This document shows positions 36,745 to 48,662 of a stretch of 64,000 nucleotides of DNA, piece after piece. Made by a program: the position numbers and the translations under genes. The stretch lies in the NCBI GenBank assembly GCA_029891345.1, contig CM057009.1, positions 311,650,166 to 311,714,165 on the forward strand, given 5' to 3'. Every line of letters begins with the position of its first letter. Position 1 is the stretch's first letter. A model generated the notes under the pieces. The model saw only the letters and a program-made list of their open reading frames with translations. It did no database searches and was not told the origin of the DNA. The DNA comes from Dryococelus australis. Its lineage: Eukaryota; Arthropoda; Insecta; Phasmatodea; Phasmatidae.

Positions 36745-37300
36745 GTAAGACACTGTCATGTATCCACTACAACATTTTGTTTACTGATATAGATTTAAAT
36801 AGTAAATTTAGTTTACCGGTTAACATTGGTTTACATATGTTTTGCCAGACATTTCCCCAGCATTATGCTTCTGCTTTAATAATGTATTGCGCCCTTGTGG
36901 CATTTTTAACTTAATCGAGAAGGAGTTGAAAGATATCGGAGAGGTCACACGACCAGCGCAACTTAAATCAGCTGCCATCCGCCTATCTTTATGACGTTTC
37001 ATTGTTATGTATTTGAGGGTATTTTCCATGTTTGAATATTTTACAGCAACATCACGTATAACCATGTGGCTGACCGACTCCGAGTATTTGTATACATCAT
37101 AATTGCATTTTGAGAGCTTATTTATGTAATATCGTATGTGCAGTATCTTATTCAGCGTTCTATGTTCAATATTTGCCAGGGTACCGTGTAATTTCACGTA
37201 AATTGATGCTTTTTGTACTTGACCACGCGGTCATGCTCATGTTTGATTTTACCGCTATCAGGCATGTCACGAGCCTGTAATCACGTAAATCTCAAAGACA

Positions 37301-38149
37301 ATAATTTTCTCAACAAGACTAATATTTCGTCTGACTTTAATTTGCCATTTACATGAAGAAATATTGCAATTTCACCTGAACCATGTGGTCCGCTACGAAC
37401 TTCATCCAGTGGGATCCGTGCCATCTAAACTTGTTTAATTGTGAATACTCATCTCATGTCCCACATTGTTTCATGTATATTTTGAGGGTTTATGTAATTT
37501 TGTAAATTGTGTACGGTGTAATTATTCCTGTCCTAGCTGCCTGTGTGTACTGGCCCGTCACCACACTACCAACATGCGGGAGGGCAAGCCCCGACGTGTT
37601 TGTGTTAGCGATGCCGAGTTATCACGCTTGTTAATGTATCACCAAGGTTTCATTTTGTAATGCACCATGTCCTGTCTTCAGGGAAAAATCGTCAGCCCAC
37701 CCTTGCAGCTATCGACTGTCTCCGTTTGTGAAGATTGTGTCTTCATACACCGCGGTGAGATCATCCATCTAGGCGTGCGCTAGAGTAATTACGGGCTGGG
37801 GAGCACCCAAGCTCAGTTAGTTAGACACGACCGCGTGTATCATTAATTTCATGGCACGTTGATTTGTACACTTCCTGTCAGAATAAATGAGCGGCGGATA
37901 AAGTTAAAGTCCCCTTCGGCAATCTTCGGCTTTTGACAAGATGTATCGCCTTGGCTCTTAGGCAAGCAGCCCCACTGAACTATCCGGCCAATCGTTCAGC
38001 GCTCTAACAGCGCAAAGAAGCTCTTTAGCTTCTATTGGAGCATCATTCTGACATCGGCTTCTCCAAGTGAATATAATACATTTAATTGAATGAAGCAGCT
38101 CGTCCTGCTATTTATGAAGTTAATGCAAAAACGTTATATCTCACATTAA
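37301..38149. other. No supported gene
   Basis: Moderate GC. A short + frame (37,466-37,660) has a CPSCLC motif but no recognisable domain. A tRNA-like patch near 37,970-38,015 (minus) is too weak to call. Confidence 0.4.
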
Positions 38150-39904
38150 CTCCACACTGGACGTTCGTGTCTCACGCGCAAACAGGTAACACTTAGGGGA
38201 ATAAACAACCAATTATAAAGGCGAGCTGAGCTACAGTATTGTTCAATATAGCTTGTCTCGAGGTATGTACGCGGCATTCGATGCTTCAAACAATGAAACA
38301 TTTAACGTACGTGAAATGACTATAATTAGATATTACTGTAAAAGAGAAATGCATAATTCCTCTGTTGATAATTAAAATAAACCCTTTCTATTTGAGACGT
38401 TAAGCAGTTATGATATTTGTCTTTTGTTATCGATACACAGAAATGAATTTACTGCTGTCGTACGCATTTGCGAAAACCGAATATATAAAACTTTAGCGGA
38501 ATATATGCATATATTCATAAGTAAATAAAGCCAATTAACATTAATGAAACAATCGGCGCATGTTGAAGATGTAATTATTGTACGCGCACATCAAGATTGT
38601 TTCTCTCGCAACTAGCTGCTGTCTGCATGAAAAGCCACGTCCTATTTAACCGGGCTAATTTCTACGCTGCCAAATCAAATCCTCACGTGGGTTTCGTAAA
38701 TACTACTGTAGCCGGCGGCAGACGTCTGTGCACGCCTGAGCACGCGGAGCTTGATAAACGGACCAAGTAAGGGAGGGGGGGGGGGGGGGGGAGGGATGAA
38801 CGCAGGTCTGGCCATCATATCGGTTATTCCACAAACATCAGTTACGGCGGGTTCAGCTATATGTAAGGCAATGGAGGACGAAGGAAGTTCGCAGAGGTAC
38901 AAGGAATGTATTCTCAGCGTTACAAAATTGCACTTGTCCGTGATATTTATATAAACCCGCATATAAGAAAATCATACAACTGGAATACTACTTAGTTTTT
39001 AACACTCGGTGCAATTTCGCGTGAATAATTTATACGTTCAGTTTATCAAAGTATAACAAAACAGTAATTTGAGGCCAGTGCTTTTCTTTTGAAACTATAT
39101 AAAAGGTTTTATATCATTATTTGCACAAGGTCGCGAAAATGGGTGTTTTTATTCATAGTTTACTGACCCACACTATAAATAATGCATAGCTTACACACAG
39201 TGCTTATAAAACAAGAAATAAAATAATAAAATTACACTCTACAGCATAATGTTCATCTAGTTCACAAATTCCACCAAATCAATCTGCGTGTAAGCATTCT
39301 TAACGTGCTAAAGGGTAGTTTATGTGAAATGGTGGACTACATACGCTTGGGTGTTCAAATTAAAAAGCTCATGACAACCACAGTAAACATTTAGATGTTG
39401 TATAAAAATGTGTTAATTATCTTGTCGGTTTATGTATTGTTTCTAGAATTTCGATTCACGTGTAAAATTAATGCAACCTGTACCTTTTCTTTTCCGAATA
39501 ATGCTAGCTTCAGCAGACAGTGTAGCCAATATAAAAATATTGTTGTGCAATTATGATATACTTATTTGTATTATCTTAACAGACCGTAATAAATGATTGT
39601 CTATAATTTATTGCAGTAAATGTTATTCCAAACGGAATGTTCATTATGAGAAAATATTTTCTTGATTATGAAACAAAGAATGTGCAAATGTGTAATCCTA
39701 TTTGAAAAGCATTACAAACTAAAACATTAACAGTTAAAAATTATATGCCTTTCAAAATATTAGATAAACAGATTTAAAACTAACGCTATCGTTATAGTAA
39801 TAGGTAAAATTAGTTTTTGTTGTTGAAGTTAAGGCCACACGTATTTATTCAAGAAGTTGTAGGTTCGATCTATAATTGTAACGTATTTATTTAATAGTAA
39901 TATA

Positions 39905-40080
39905 TACTACTAAATAAAATAGAATTATATGTCTGTAATTTTCGAATTTTTCACTTCAAATTATTTTTTATATAGTATAATTGATAACTGAGCCATATAA
40001 AATGCTAATTTTTTTCGTGTCTGTCTGTCCGAACGGATTTATCTCAAAACCACATTACATATTGGCGTCAAATGTACGCA

Positions 40081-40134
<54 letters not shown>

Positions 40135-41205
40135 CCCAGGGTCAACTAAGCCTTCGTTTCATTGAGATATCTCAAACGGTTCCGGAAAAACTGATGATCA
40201 GGGATCTAAATAGGTACTGGATTAAGATTTCCTTATGATTACTGCAAACAAAACCATTGTTAAATTTTTTTTTTCGTTATTTCTCCTTTCGTTTTTGTTT
40301 ATGGGCTGTAAACCTTTCCTTCCAAAAAGCAGTAGTGGCCCAGTGGCTAGAGTTATTCGAAGTGGGGCTGTAGTAGCTCAGTGGTTAGAGCACCCATTAA
40401 GGGGGCCGCAGTAGTTCAGCGCGTAGAGAACCCAATAGTGGGGCCGCAGTAGCCAAGTGGGTAGAGATCCCAATAATGGGACCGCAGTAACTCAGTGGTT
40501 AGAGAACCCAATATTGGGGCCGCAGTAGCCAAGTGGGTAGAGAAACCAATAGTGGGGCCGCAGTAACTCAGTGCGTAGAGAACCCAAAAGTTTGGCCGCA
40601 GAAACTCAGTGGGCAGAGAACCCAATATTGGGGCCGCAGTAGCAAAGTGGGTAGAGAAACCAATAGTGGTGCCGCAGTAACTCAGTGGTTAGAGAACCCA
40701 ATAGTGGTGCCGCAGTAACTCAGTGCGTATAGAACCCAATAGTGGAGCCGCAGTAGCCCAGTTGCTAGAGCACCCAATAGTGGTACCGCAGTAACTCAGT
40801 GCGTATAGAACCCAATAGTGGGGCCGCAGTAGCCCAGTTGCTAGAGCACCCAATAGTGGTGTCTCATCTGGTCAGGGGCTAGAGCACCCAATAGTGGGGC
40901 CTCAGTAACTCAGTGGTTAGAGAACCCAATAGTGAGACCGCAGATGGTCAGGGTCTAGAGCACCCAATAGTGTAGCCGCAATACCACAATAAAAAAAAGT
41001 TGCAAGATCAATTCAAAGTCCTAAATATCATGCTTACATAAACCATGCGCGAATCGATGGCAAGGTGTAATTTAATAATCCCAGTAATCCGGAAAGAAGA
41101 TATATAATTATTTTAAACATAAAACCTCAATGAAACTATGGTGGGCTTTATTGAATTATTTAACTTAAAAAAATCATGCGAATGAAGTCGCACGGTTCAG
41201 CTAGT
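39905..41205 (+). mobile_element. Helitron-like non-autonomous element
   Basis: The 3' end reads TGCGA-ATGAAG-TCGCA (hairpin, 41,177-41,192), 8 nt, then CTAGT (41,201-41,205). This is the hairpin plus CTRRT terminus that defines Helitrons. There are no terminal inverted repeats and no clear target duplication. The 5' end is placed near 39,905 by comparison with the uninterrupted copy at about 29,835, with an uncertainty of some 15 bp. The interior holds the phrase GTCTGTCTGTCCGAACGGAT, an (AT)n run at about 40,083-40,120, (AAT)n, and the tandem array at 40,325-40,985. No Rep/helicase frame. Confidence 0.8.
40325..40985 (+). repeat. ~39-bp tandem array of tRNA D-arm-like units (about 17 copies)
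   Basis: The typical unit is GGGGCCGCAGTAACTCAGTG followed by GTTAGAGAACCCAATAGT. GTAGCTCAGTGGTTAGAGCA (best at about 40,371) matches the box A/D-arm of a tRNA 5' half. No unit contains a GGTTCRANNCC box B or a 3' half, so these are not tRNA genes. Confidence 0.93.
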
Positions 41206-41514
41206 ATAAAATATAATCTTAGTATTATATTTGCGGTATGAATAAATTTATGTGTGAAGGTATGTTATATATAACATATATATGAATTTAGATTCTCAAT
41301 TTACAAATGTGATTGAAATACAAGTTTTACTGTAATGTTAAATATCTATATATTGCAGGCCCACTTAGTAGGTTAATGTATCATTACCAGAAATGGTAAA
41401 TATTCTTTTGGTTACTAGTTTTCAAGGTTTTACTTATAAAAGTACCGTAAAATGCATATAAATTTCCAGTATTACAGCACTAATATTTTTATTCAGTGAC
41501 AACTTTTTTCTTGT

Positions 41515-41655
41515 AGTTCTCCTATTGGAAGTGGCATTTCCCACGACAGGTTGACTCCTACGCACAAGCATAAATCACACTCTTGCTGAACCCTGGATTC
41601 GAAACTGGAACCACTCACGCTCAACACTCAACCGACTGCGCCACAGGGGGCAGTC
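41515..41655 (-). mobile_element. tRNA-like SINE, family B (in repeat copy 2)
   Basis: Same location within the 2.4-kb repeat as 30,125-30,268. Minus strand box A TGGCGCAGTCGGTTGAG and box B GTTTCGAATCC are preserved. Confidence 0.75.
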
Positions 41656-41984
41656 AATAGGTCAACCAGAAAAATACTGTCGGTGGTTATAAGAACTTAT
41701 TTCAGGTGAACAAAAATCAGCTTATTTCATTGGAGATAACTTCTAAGTTACAATTTAAGTAATATATTAATTAATTCTTCCACATTCTGCCATGTTGGTT
41801 GGTATCCGCTTGCATATATTTGCTCTAAGTTAAATGCAGAAACTGCGGGCAAAATTTTGAACATTATTTTAAAACATTTATAGTGTAGCTTAATGTTCAT
41901 ACATCATTCTTTTCTCTGGAAAAAAAAGAATTAAAAATATAAATATATCCATATTCTTTTCTCAGTTCTACTTTGTGTTTTTGT

Positions 41985-43184
41985 CGATCAGTGACTGTAA
42001 TAAATATTCCTTTATCATTTAATAGACCATTATTATAATTTTAAATATTTTAATTTTATTATTCATTATTAGAATACTTTTATTCGCTGCACCGTATTGT
42101 GATTTATGATTTCGACAAGAGACACAATTCAACAATTCTATGTCATCAAAAATATTGTGCCAACAACAATGGATATGTTACGAATTTACATTCGGCATTG
42201 GCTAGATAGATGACAGCTCTGTACGAATTTGTGTTATTATTTCCATGATTTCTGGATTTTTTTAGAAGCAAAACTGCTTTTCTGTACAATGTGTTCAAAT
42301 ATCTAACATGTTTTTAATTCGATACTATTTTTAATATTTGAACAGAATAATTGGACTCAATAATAGAAAAGCTAATGATTTTCTATAGAACAATACATGG
42401 AGAAGGTAAAGAAATCCTCCAGCACACACTGTCACAACAGCACTACTACCTGTTGTCCCCAGTGAAAAGTCTCAGTGTCCAATTTTGCATTTACTGTTAC
42501 TCAAGACAAAATACTGAATGTTTTTATGTCTGCGCGAATATTCCTGGGACGCAGTTTTGCCGCTCAGCTAGAGACCGGACCGTGCCGAGCCGCAGTCTAG
42601 GGAGTAAAAGGGGACTTGCGTGCACAGAAGTTTGCCGGTACCAGTAGATAAGTCTATATTGGTAGCCATTTTGGAAGACAGCACTATCTCAAATATAATG
42701 CCCTTATAGCATTTCTCAGAAATTGTTCAACCGATTTGTGTTCAGTGAAAGTAATGGGAACGTCAAAAAGCTGTATATAATTATATTTCTAATGTACTAG
42801 CCATAAGTACTGAATTTTTAAGCAATTTTTCAATTAAAGCTAGGAACGATATAATGACTTAATAGTAGTATACAAATGGGCAATCTAAGAGGGGCTTGGA
42901 GCTGCGCACAAGGGAACTAGGCGACCCCGTCTTTGTTGACAAAATGCGGAAAAATTTCTAATTTTTCCTGTTTTCACCCAAAAAATTTCCAATTTTCCTT
43001 CACGCCTGCGGTGGCCATCTTGGAACTCAACCTCCTGCTCCGTCAATCCGATGCAAGGGTGTTGGGGCCTTTTCACCTACCGTCCTGGAGGCTGCCGAGT
43101 CTCATGCTTTGTCATTCCTTTCAGGATCTGCCGGCTTAGTGTCGTAATGCGGTGCCGAATACCAGCATTAGCTCACACGCTCGT
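41985..43184. other. No supported gene
   Basis: AT-rich to about 42,540, then mixed composition. The + frame at 42,351-42,647 and the opposite frames at 42,885-43,139 have no domain. Confidence 0.45.
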
Positions 43185-46100
43185 CAAACCTAAGTGCACT
43201 TATAAGCATAGTTGGCTGTAATTTCCCAACCATATAATATATAATTGTCAAATTCATAAAACAGGCCGCACCCCCGACGATGACAAGGGCTGCAGGGACA
43301 AGTATACCCCATGTCTATTTATAAGTATAGTTGGCTGTAATTTCCCAACCATGTAAGATAAAGTTGCCAAATTCATAACAGAGACATCATTCACGATGGT
43401 GAGAAACGTCGCGGGGCCAAGTAAAAACTATGTCTACTTACAAGCATAGTTGGCTGTAATTTCCAAACTGCAAAATATATAGTTGCTTAATTCATAACAT
43501 AGACATAATATACAATGACGAAAATGATCGCAGGGCCATGTACACCTCATTGTCAACTTATAAGCATAGTTGGCTGTAATTTCGGAACTATGCAAGACAT
43601 AGTTGCCCAATTCATAACATAGGAATCACCCACGACGACAAGAAGGGTCGCATGGTCAAGTACACCCTACATCTACTTATAATCACAGATATATGTAATT
43701 TCTGAATTTTGTAAGCTAAGGTCATCAAATTCATAACATAGGCATCATTCACAACGATGAGAAGGGTCGCAGGGCCAAGTATAATAATGTGTATAGTTAT
43801 AAGCATAGGTGCCTGTAATTCCCATAACATGTTTTGTATAGTTTTAAAATTCAAACACAGGCATCACCCTCGACGACGAGAATTGTCGAAGGGCCAAGTA
43901 CAACCATATGTCTACTTATAAGCCCTGTGGGCTGTAATTTCCATAACATGAGGAATGTAGTTGTGAAATTCAAATACAGGATTCAACCCCAACAATGAGA
44001 AGTGTCGAAGGGCCGAGTATATGCTTTGTTTAATTATAAGCAAGTTGGCTGTAAGGACATAACCATGTAAGTTATAGTTGCCAAATTCATGACATAGGCA
44101 CAATCCAGAATGATGAGATGGTTTCTCAGGTACAAGTACAACTATGTATACTGATAAGCATTAAGGGCTGATTTTTTCGAAATTTATAAGATATGAATAC
44201 CAAATTCATATAATAGATATCACCCATGACAACTAGGAGGGTCACAGGGTCAAGTATACCCAATGTCTACTTGTGAGCATAGGTCCCTGTAATTACAAGA
44301 TATAGTTGTCAATTTCAAGCATAGGCATCACCTCGACGACGAGAATAGTCGAAAGGCCGAGTATAACCATGTGTCTACTTATAAGCCCCATGGGCTTTAA
44401 TTTCCATTACATGTAAGATATAATTGTGAAATTCAAACATGGGCTTCAAGCCCGTCAGTGAGAAGTTTCGAAGGGCCGAGTATACTCTATGTTTAATTAT
44501 GAGCACAGTTGGCTCTAAGTACTGAACCATGTAAGTTATAGTTACTAAATTCATGACATAGGCACAATCCACAATGACGAGAAGGTTCACAGGCACAAGA
44601 ATACCATATTTCTACTTATAAGCATAAACTGCTGTAATTTCCGAATGGTGTAACATATAATTGCCACATTCATAATGTAGACCTTATGCATGACAACGAA
44701 AAGGGTTACATGTGCAAGTATACCCTACGTCTACTTATAAGCATAGTTGGCAATAATTTCCAAAATGCATAAGATACAGTTGCCAAATTCATAACACAGG
44801 TATCACCACCAATGAAGAGATGGGTCGCAGGGCAAATTATAACTATATGTCTACTTATAAGCATAGTTGGCTGTAACTTCCAAACCATGTAAAATATAGT
44901 TGTCAAATTCATAATACAGGCATTACCCCTGACAATGTGAAGGGTTTCAGGGCCAAGTAAACCCTATATCTACTTATAAGCATCATGGTCTGTGAGTTCC
45001 GAACTTCATAATGTATAAAGTTGACAAATTCATTACATACCCATTATCCACTATTATGAGACATATTGAAGAGTCAAGTATACCCTATGTCTACTTATAA
45101 GTAGAGTTGGCTGTAATTTCCGAAACACATAAGATGAAACTGTCAAATTTATACCACAGGCCTCACCCCCAATGATGAAAGGGTCACAGTGCCATGTATA
45201 CCCCATGTCTACTTATAAGCATAGTTGTCTGTAATTTCTGAATCATGTAAGATATAGTTGCCAAATTGATAACATAGGCATCATCCACAATGGTGAGTAG
45301 GGTTGTAGTGCCAGGTAAACCCTATCCAAACTTATAAGCATAGTTGGCTGTGATTTCTGAACCACATGAGATATAGTTGCCAAAATCATAACATAGGCAT
45401 CATCCATGATAGTGCATAGGGTTGTAGGGCCAGGTAAACCCTATCCAAACTTATAAGCATAGTTGGCTGTAATTTCTGAACCACATAAGACATAGTTGCC
45501 AAAATCCATGATAGTGTGTAGGGTTGTAGGGCCAGGTAAACCCTATCAAAACTTATAAGCATAGTAGACTGTAATTTCTGAACCACATAAGATATAGTTG
45601 CCAAATTCATAACATATGAATCATCTATGATAGTGAGTAGGGTTGTAGGGCCAGGTAAACCCTATGCAAACTTATAAGTATAGTTGGCTGTAATATCCGA
45701 AACACATATGATATAGTTGCCAAATTCATAACATATTTATCATCCACGACAACGAGAAGGGTCGCAGGGAACTGTGTAACTTACATCTACTTGTATGAAT
45801 ACATGAGTATAGTTTCCAAACTGTGTAATTAATGTTGCCAAATTAATAAAATGAACACCATCTACAACAATGAGAAGGATTGCAGGGCCAGGTATACTCT
45901 ATATCTACTCATAACCTTTTATGACTGTCATTTCCAAACCATGTAAGATAAGGTTGCAAAATTAATAACCTGATCATCATCCACAACAAGGTATAGGATC
46001 GCAGGGCCACATATACCCTATAGCTACCTATAAGCATAGATGGCTGTAATTTCAGAACCCTGTATTGTATAGTTGTTAAATCCATAGCATACACATCATC

Positions 46101-46722
46101 TATGATGATGAGAAAGGTCTCAGAGCAAAGTATGATCTATGTCTACTTGTAAGCATAGTTAGCTGTAATTCTCGAAATGTGTAACATAAAGTTTGCAAAT
46201 CCATAACTCAGGCATCACACTTGATGACGAGAAGGGTTGCAGGGCTACGTTTACCCAATGTCACTTATAAGCATGGTTGGTTTTAAGTTCTGAACCATGG
46301 AAAATAGAACTAACTTCATAACATAGGCATCACCCATGATGAATAGAAGTGTCGCAGGGTCAACCATAACCTACATATACTTATAAGTACATATGACTGT
46401 AATTTCCATAACTGTGTAAGATAAGTTTGCCACATTAATAATATGAGTATCATCCACAATGATGAAAAGTATTGTAAGATCATGTACACCTTATATTTAC
46501 TTATAAGTATAGTTGACTGTAATATCCAAACCATGTAAGATGTAGTTGCCAAATTTATAACAAATGCATCATCCACAACGACAAGAAGGGTTGTAGGGTC
46601 AAGTATACCCTATGTCTACTTATAAGCATAGTTGGCTGCAATTTCCATACTGTGTAAGATATAGCTGTCAAATTCATAATACAGGCCTCACCCCTGACAA
46701 AGAGAAGGATCGCAGAGCTAAG
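43185..46722 (+). repeat. Satellite array, ~118-bp unit, about 30 copies
   Basis: The landmark TTATAAGCATAGTTGGCTGT recurs about every 115-122 bp from 43,200 to 46,620. Each unit continues through TTGCCAAATTCATAACATAG, CATCATCCACGACGA and GGTCGCAGGGCCAAGTATAC. Units are diverged, one shortened unit lies near 45,500, and neighbours at 45,300-45,660 are especially alike (GGGTTGTAGGGCCAGGTAAA), pointing to a recent local amplification. All minus-strand frames within the array are repeat artefacts. Confidence 0.97.
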
Positions 46723-47302
46723 AAGGAGTTGATATTATCAGTAGGAAATCAATTTCTTTGTTTATTTTTGGTCCTTTGCTAATATTACTACATTTATCAG
46801 CTGTCTTGTTGGTTTCTCATATAATAAATCAAAATAAAATACAAGTTAATATGTTGGCAAACAAAAGTGTAACTCACACAAAATAACATGTTTTTGTTTT
46901 ACTGTTCATATTCGTATTATTATAAACATCTTGTTCGCACATTCATGCAACAGGTAATGAAAGTAAACTGCATCAGATGATTTGATGGTCGGTTTGGGTA
47001 TTTAGCATGCCTCTTCAATGCCACAGAGTTTCTTCCTGATTGCCCATGTATTTGTAGCCCTGAACTTCGTCACTTGAGTTGAGAACATTATTGCATTTTC
47101 ATACATGTCTTATGGTTTCCTCCCTTTTTAAACAAATGTCCTCTGACAACACACATTTCGCACACATTGGGTCCCCATTCGACTCTGGGCATGCATACCT
47201 TCTATGTCACAGGCATATGCAACTGATTTAATACACCTTCTTGTGTTGTGATGTCTCGCCAGAGCCAGAAGGTTCAAGGAAGTGAAGTAATTCTGTAGCG
47301 AT
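46723..47302. other. AT-rich flank between satellite and Tc1 relic
   Basis: No TIR for the Tc1 relic could be identified here with confidence. A GATGTCTCGCCAGAGCCAG motif near 47,250 resembles GATGTCTCACCACAGCCA at 47,301. Confidence 0.4.
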
Positions 47303-48315
47303 GTCTCACCACAGCCAATCAGTTTGGGAGAGAGTCATAGGCCTTATTGAGGCGGCAGGTTTATCCGCCGCTGAAGCAGGCAGATGTTACGGTTTTCCAA
47401 AGAGCTCTGTGAGTCGATGGGTATGACAGTTCCGGAACATGGGTGACATGACGCACCTCGGGGGAATGGGTTCATGGAGGGTGTCGACTGCAGCCGAGGA
47501 CAATCATCTTACTACCCAGGCACAGTTGACTCCTTTCAGTAGTGCCAGTCAGCTAAAGAATGCCACGAACTTTCCTGGTAGCTCGAGTAACGTTCTTAGG
47601 CACTTGACGGCGGTGGGACTGAAATCCCGGTGTACTTCAAGGAAACACAGTACAGGATTTATCGACTCATGTTTGCCGAGGAAAACATTCACTGTGACTG
47701 ATAATATGTTGTCTTCTCCGACGAGTGTGGGTTTTCCTGGGCTAATTATGGCCACTGCATATCTTCAGACCTCATGGGACCCAACACAATGCGGAATATG
47801 AGGCCGAATGCTCGCACTATGGTCATCCATCCATTGCGTGTTTGGGATGGATGAGTGCACGCATGATAGGCGTGTTGCACAGAGTCGATAATCGAGGTCC
47901 GAGTACAGGCGGCCTCAATGCTGGGCAGTATTAGAACATTCTAGAGAATATTATGATTCCCTCAGTGCGAGTTTCGTTTACCAATGTTGTGCTGCGCTTC
48001 CAGCAGTACCATTCTCCGATACACACTTCTAGGATGGTTCAGGAATTCTTCGCAAGGTAAGACCAACTAGAGCTCGTAGATTGGCCACCATATAGTGCCG
48101 ACATAATTCTAATTCAGAATGTTCGGTCGGGGACGAATTGCACGATGGCTGCAAACTGGCCTGATCCGCAGCCATCAAATAAAGATGTTCTCTGGGAGCT
48201 AGTAGTGGATGCCTGAGATGGGGTAGCTCCTGATGAAGTACTGCACAATTTCACTCAGTCTGGTAATTTCAGTTTGACGAATAAAGTTCTAATGCAACTC
48301 CACGAATTGCCCTGA
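47303..48315 (+). pseudogene. Tc1/mariner-like transposase pseudogene
   Basis: Starts MSHHSQSVWERVIGLIEAAG with a helix-turn-helix (LSAAEAGRCYGFPKSSVSRW), then a stop. A second N-terminal DNA-binding part follows in a shifted frame (STAAEDNHLTTQAQL, ATNFPGSSSNVLRHL). The catalytic domain shows FSDECGF with the first Asp intact at about 47,715. Next comes RFQQYHSPIHTSRMVQEFF at about 47,995, where the second catalytic Asp is replaced by Tyr. DWPPYSADIILIQNV at about 48,080 has Gln where the third acidic residue (PIEN-type block) belongs. At least five in-frame stops and one frameshift are visible. The length, about 330 codons, fits the family. It is a dead copy under the Tc1 DD34E scheme. Confidence 0.92.
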
Positions 48316-48584
48316 ACTTTAAGAAAATGTGCGATTTCATTTCCAGTTCACTGCAGAAGAAATATGAAAGAACTGTATCCCGAACTATATCTTGTACTTC
48401 CTTATGTTATTATAGTCCAACATTTTCGAGTCAAGGTAGACAATTCCAATACATGATCACGGCCTACCATGAACTAAAATTATGTTTACAGTTTAATTTC
48501 ATGCTCATTGAAGCGCAAATTTGAATTAACTGTATCTCGAACTATATCTTTGTATATATATCATATATATATGATACATATATG

Positions 48585-48662
48585 TTGTGGAAAAATACAC
48601 ATTGCTCATACAAGTAGATCTGAAGAAATATTTTCAAAGAGCTCAGTTTACAGCGAGAAGCC
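48585..48662 (+). mobile_element. Right-end fragment of the TA-target MITE family
   Basis: ACAAGTAGATCTGAAG...TTTTCAAAGAGCTCAGTTTA corresponds to ACAAGTAGATCTTAAG...TTTCAAAAGTGCTCAGTTTA at the right end of the copy at 49,612. A left end was not found. Confidence 0.55.

Larger units (their letters stand above)
35305..37300. repeat. 2-kb inverted repeat (arms ~0.9 kb, 150-bp spacer)
   Basis: The left arm 35,305-36,250 is the reverse complement of the right arm 36,401-37,300, with scattered substitutions and small indels. Pairs easily checked: ACCCTGCAAA (36,241) with TTTGCAGGGT (36,402); CTTACCTCGCCAGCTCTCCT (35,907) with AGGAGAGCTGGCGAGGTAAG (36,730); CATAATGCTGGGGAAAATGT (35,789) with its mirror near 36,850; TAACATGCCTGAT (35,335) with ATCAGGCATGTCA (37,258). 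No terminal transposon motif is evident. It may be a foldback element, an inverted duplication of a promoter plus first exon, or a hairpin-RNA locus. Confidence 0.93.
38150..41984 (+). repeat. 2.4-kb dispersed repeat, copy 2, split by a Helitron-like insertion
   Basis: Alignable to 28,180-30,612 from CTCCACACTGG to TTTGTGTTTTTGT. Similarity breaks at about 39,905 and resumes at about 41,206, bracketing an insertion of about 1.3 kb. A further short stretch near 38,270-38,330 is absent from copy 1. Confidence 0.9.

Noticed and set aside
36820-37197. 125-residue minus-strand ORF
   Set aside because: Within one arm of the inverted repeat. The mirror copy does not keep the frame.
37970-38015. tRNA-like patch on the minus strand
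   Set aside because: Only a weak box A resemblance, with no box B.
40325-40985. Cluster of tRNA genes or a CRISPR array
   Set aside because: Units lack a T-arm and box B, and have no unique spacers between identical repeats.
43185-46722. CRISPR-like regular repeats
   Set aside because: The whole 118-bp unit is repeated, with no unique spacers. It is a eukaryotic satellite.
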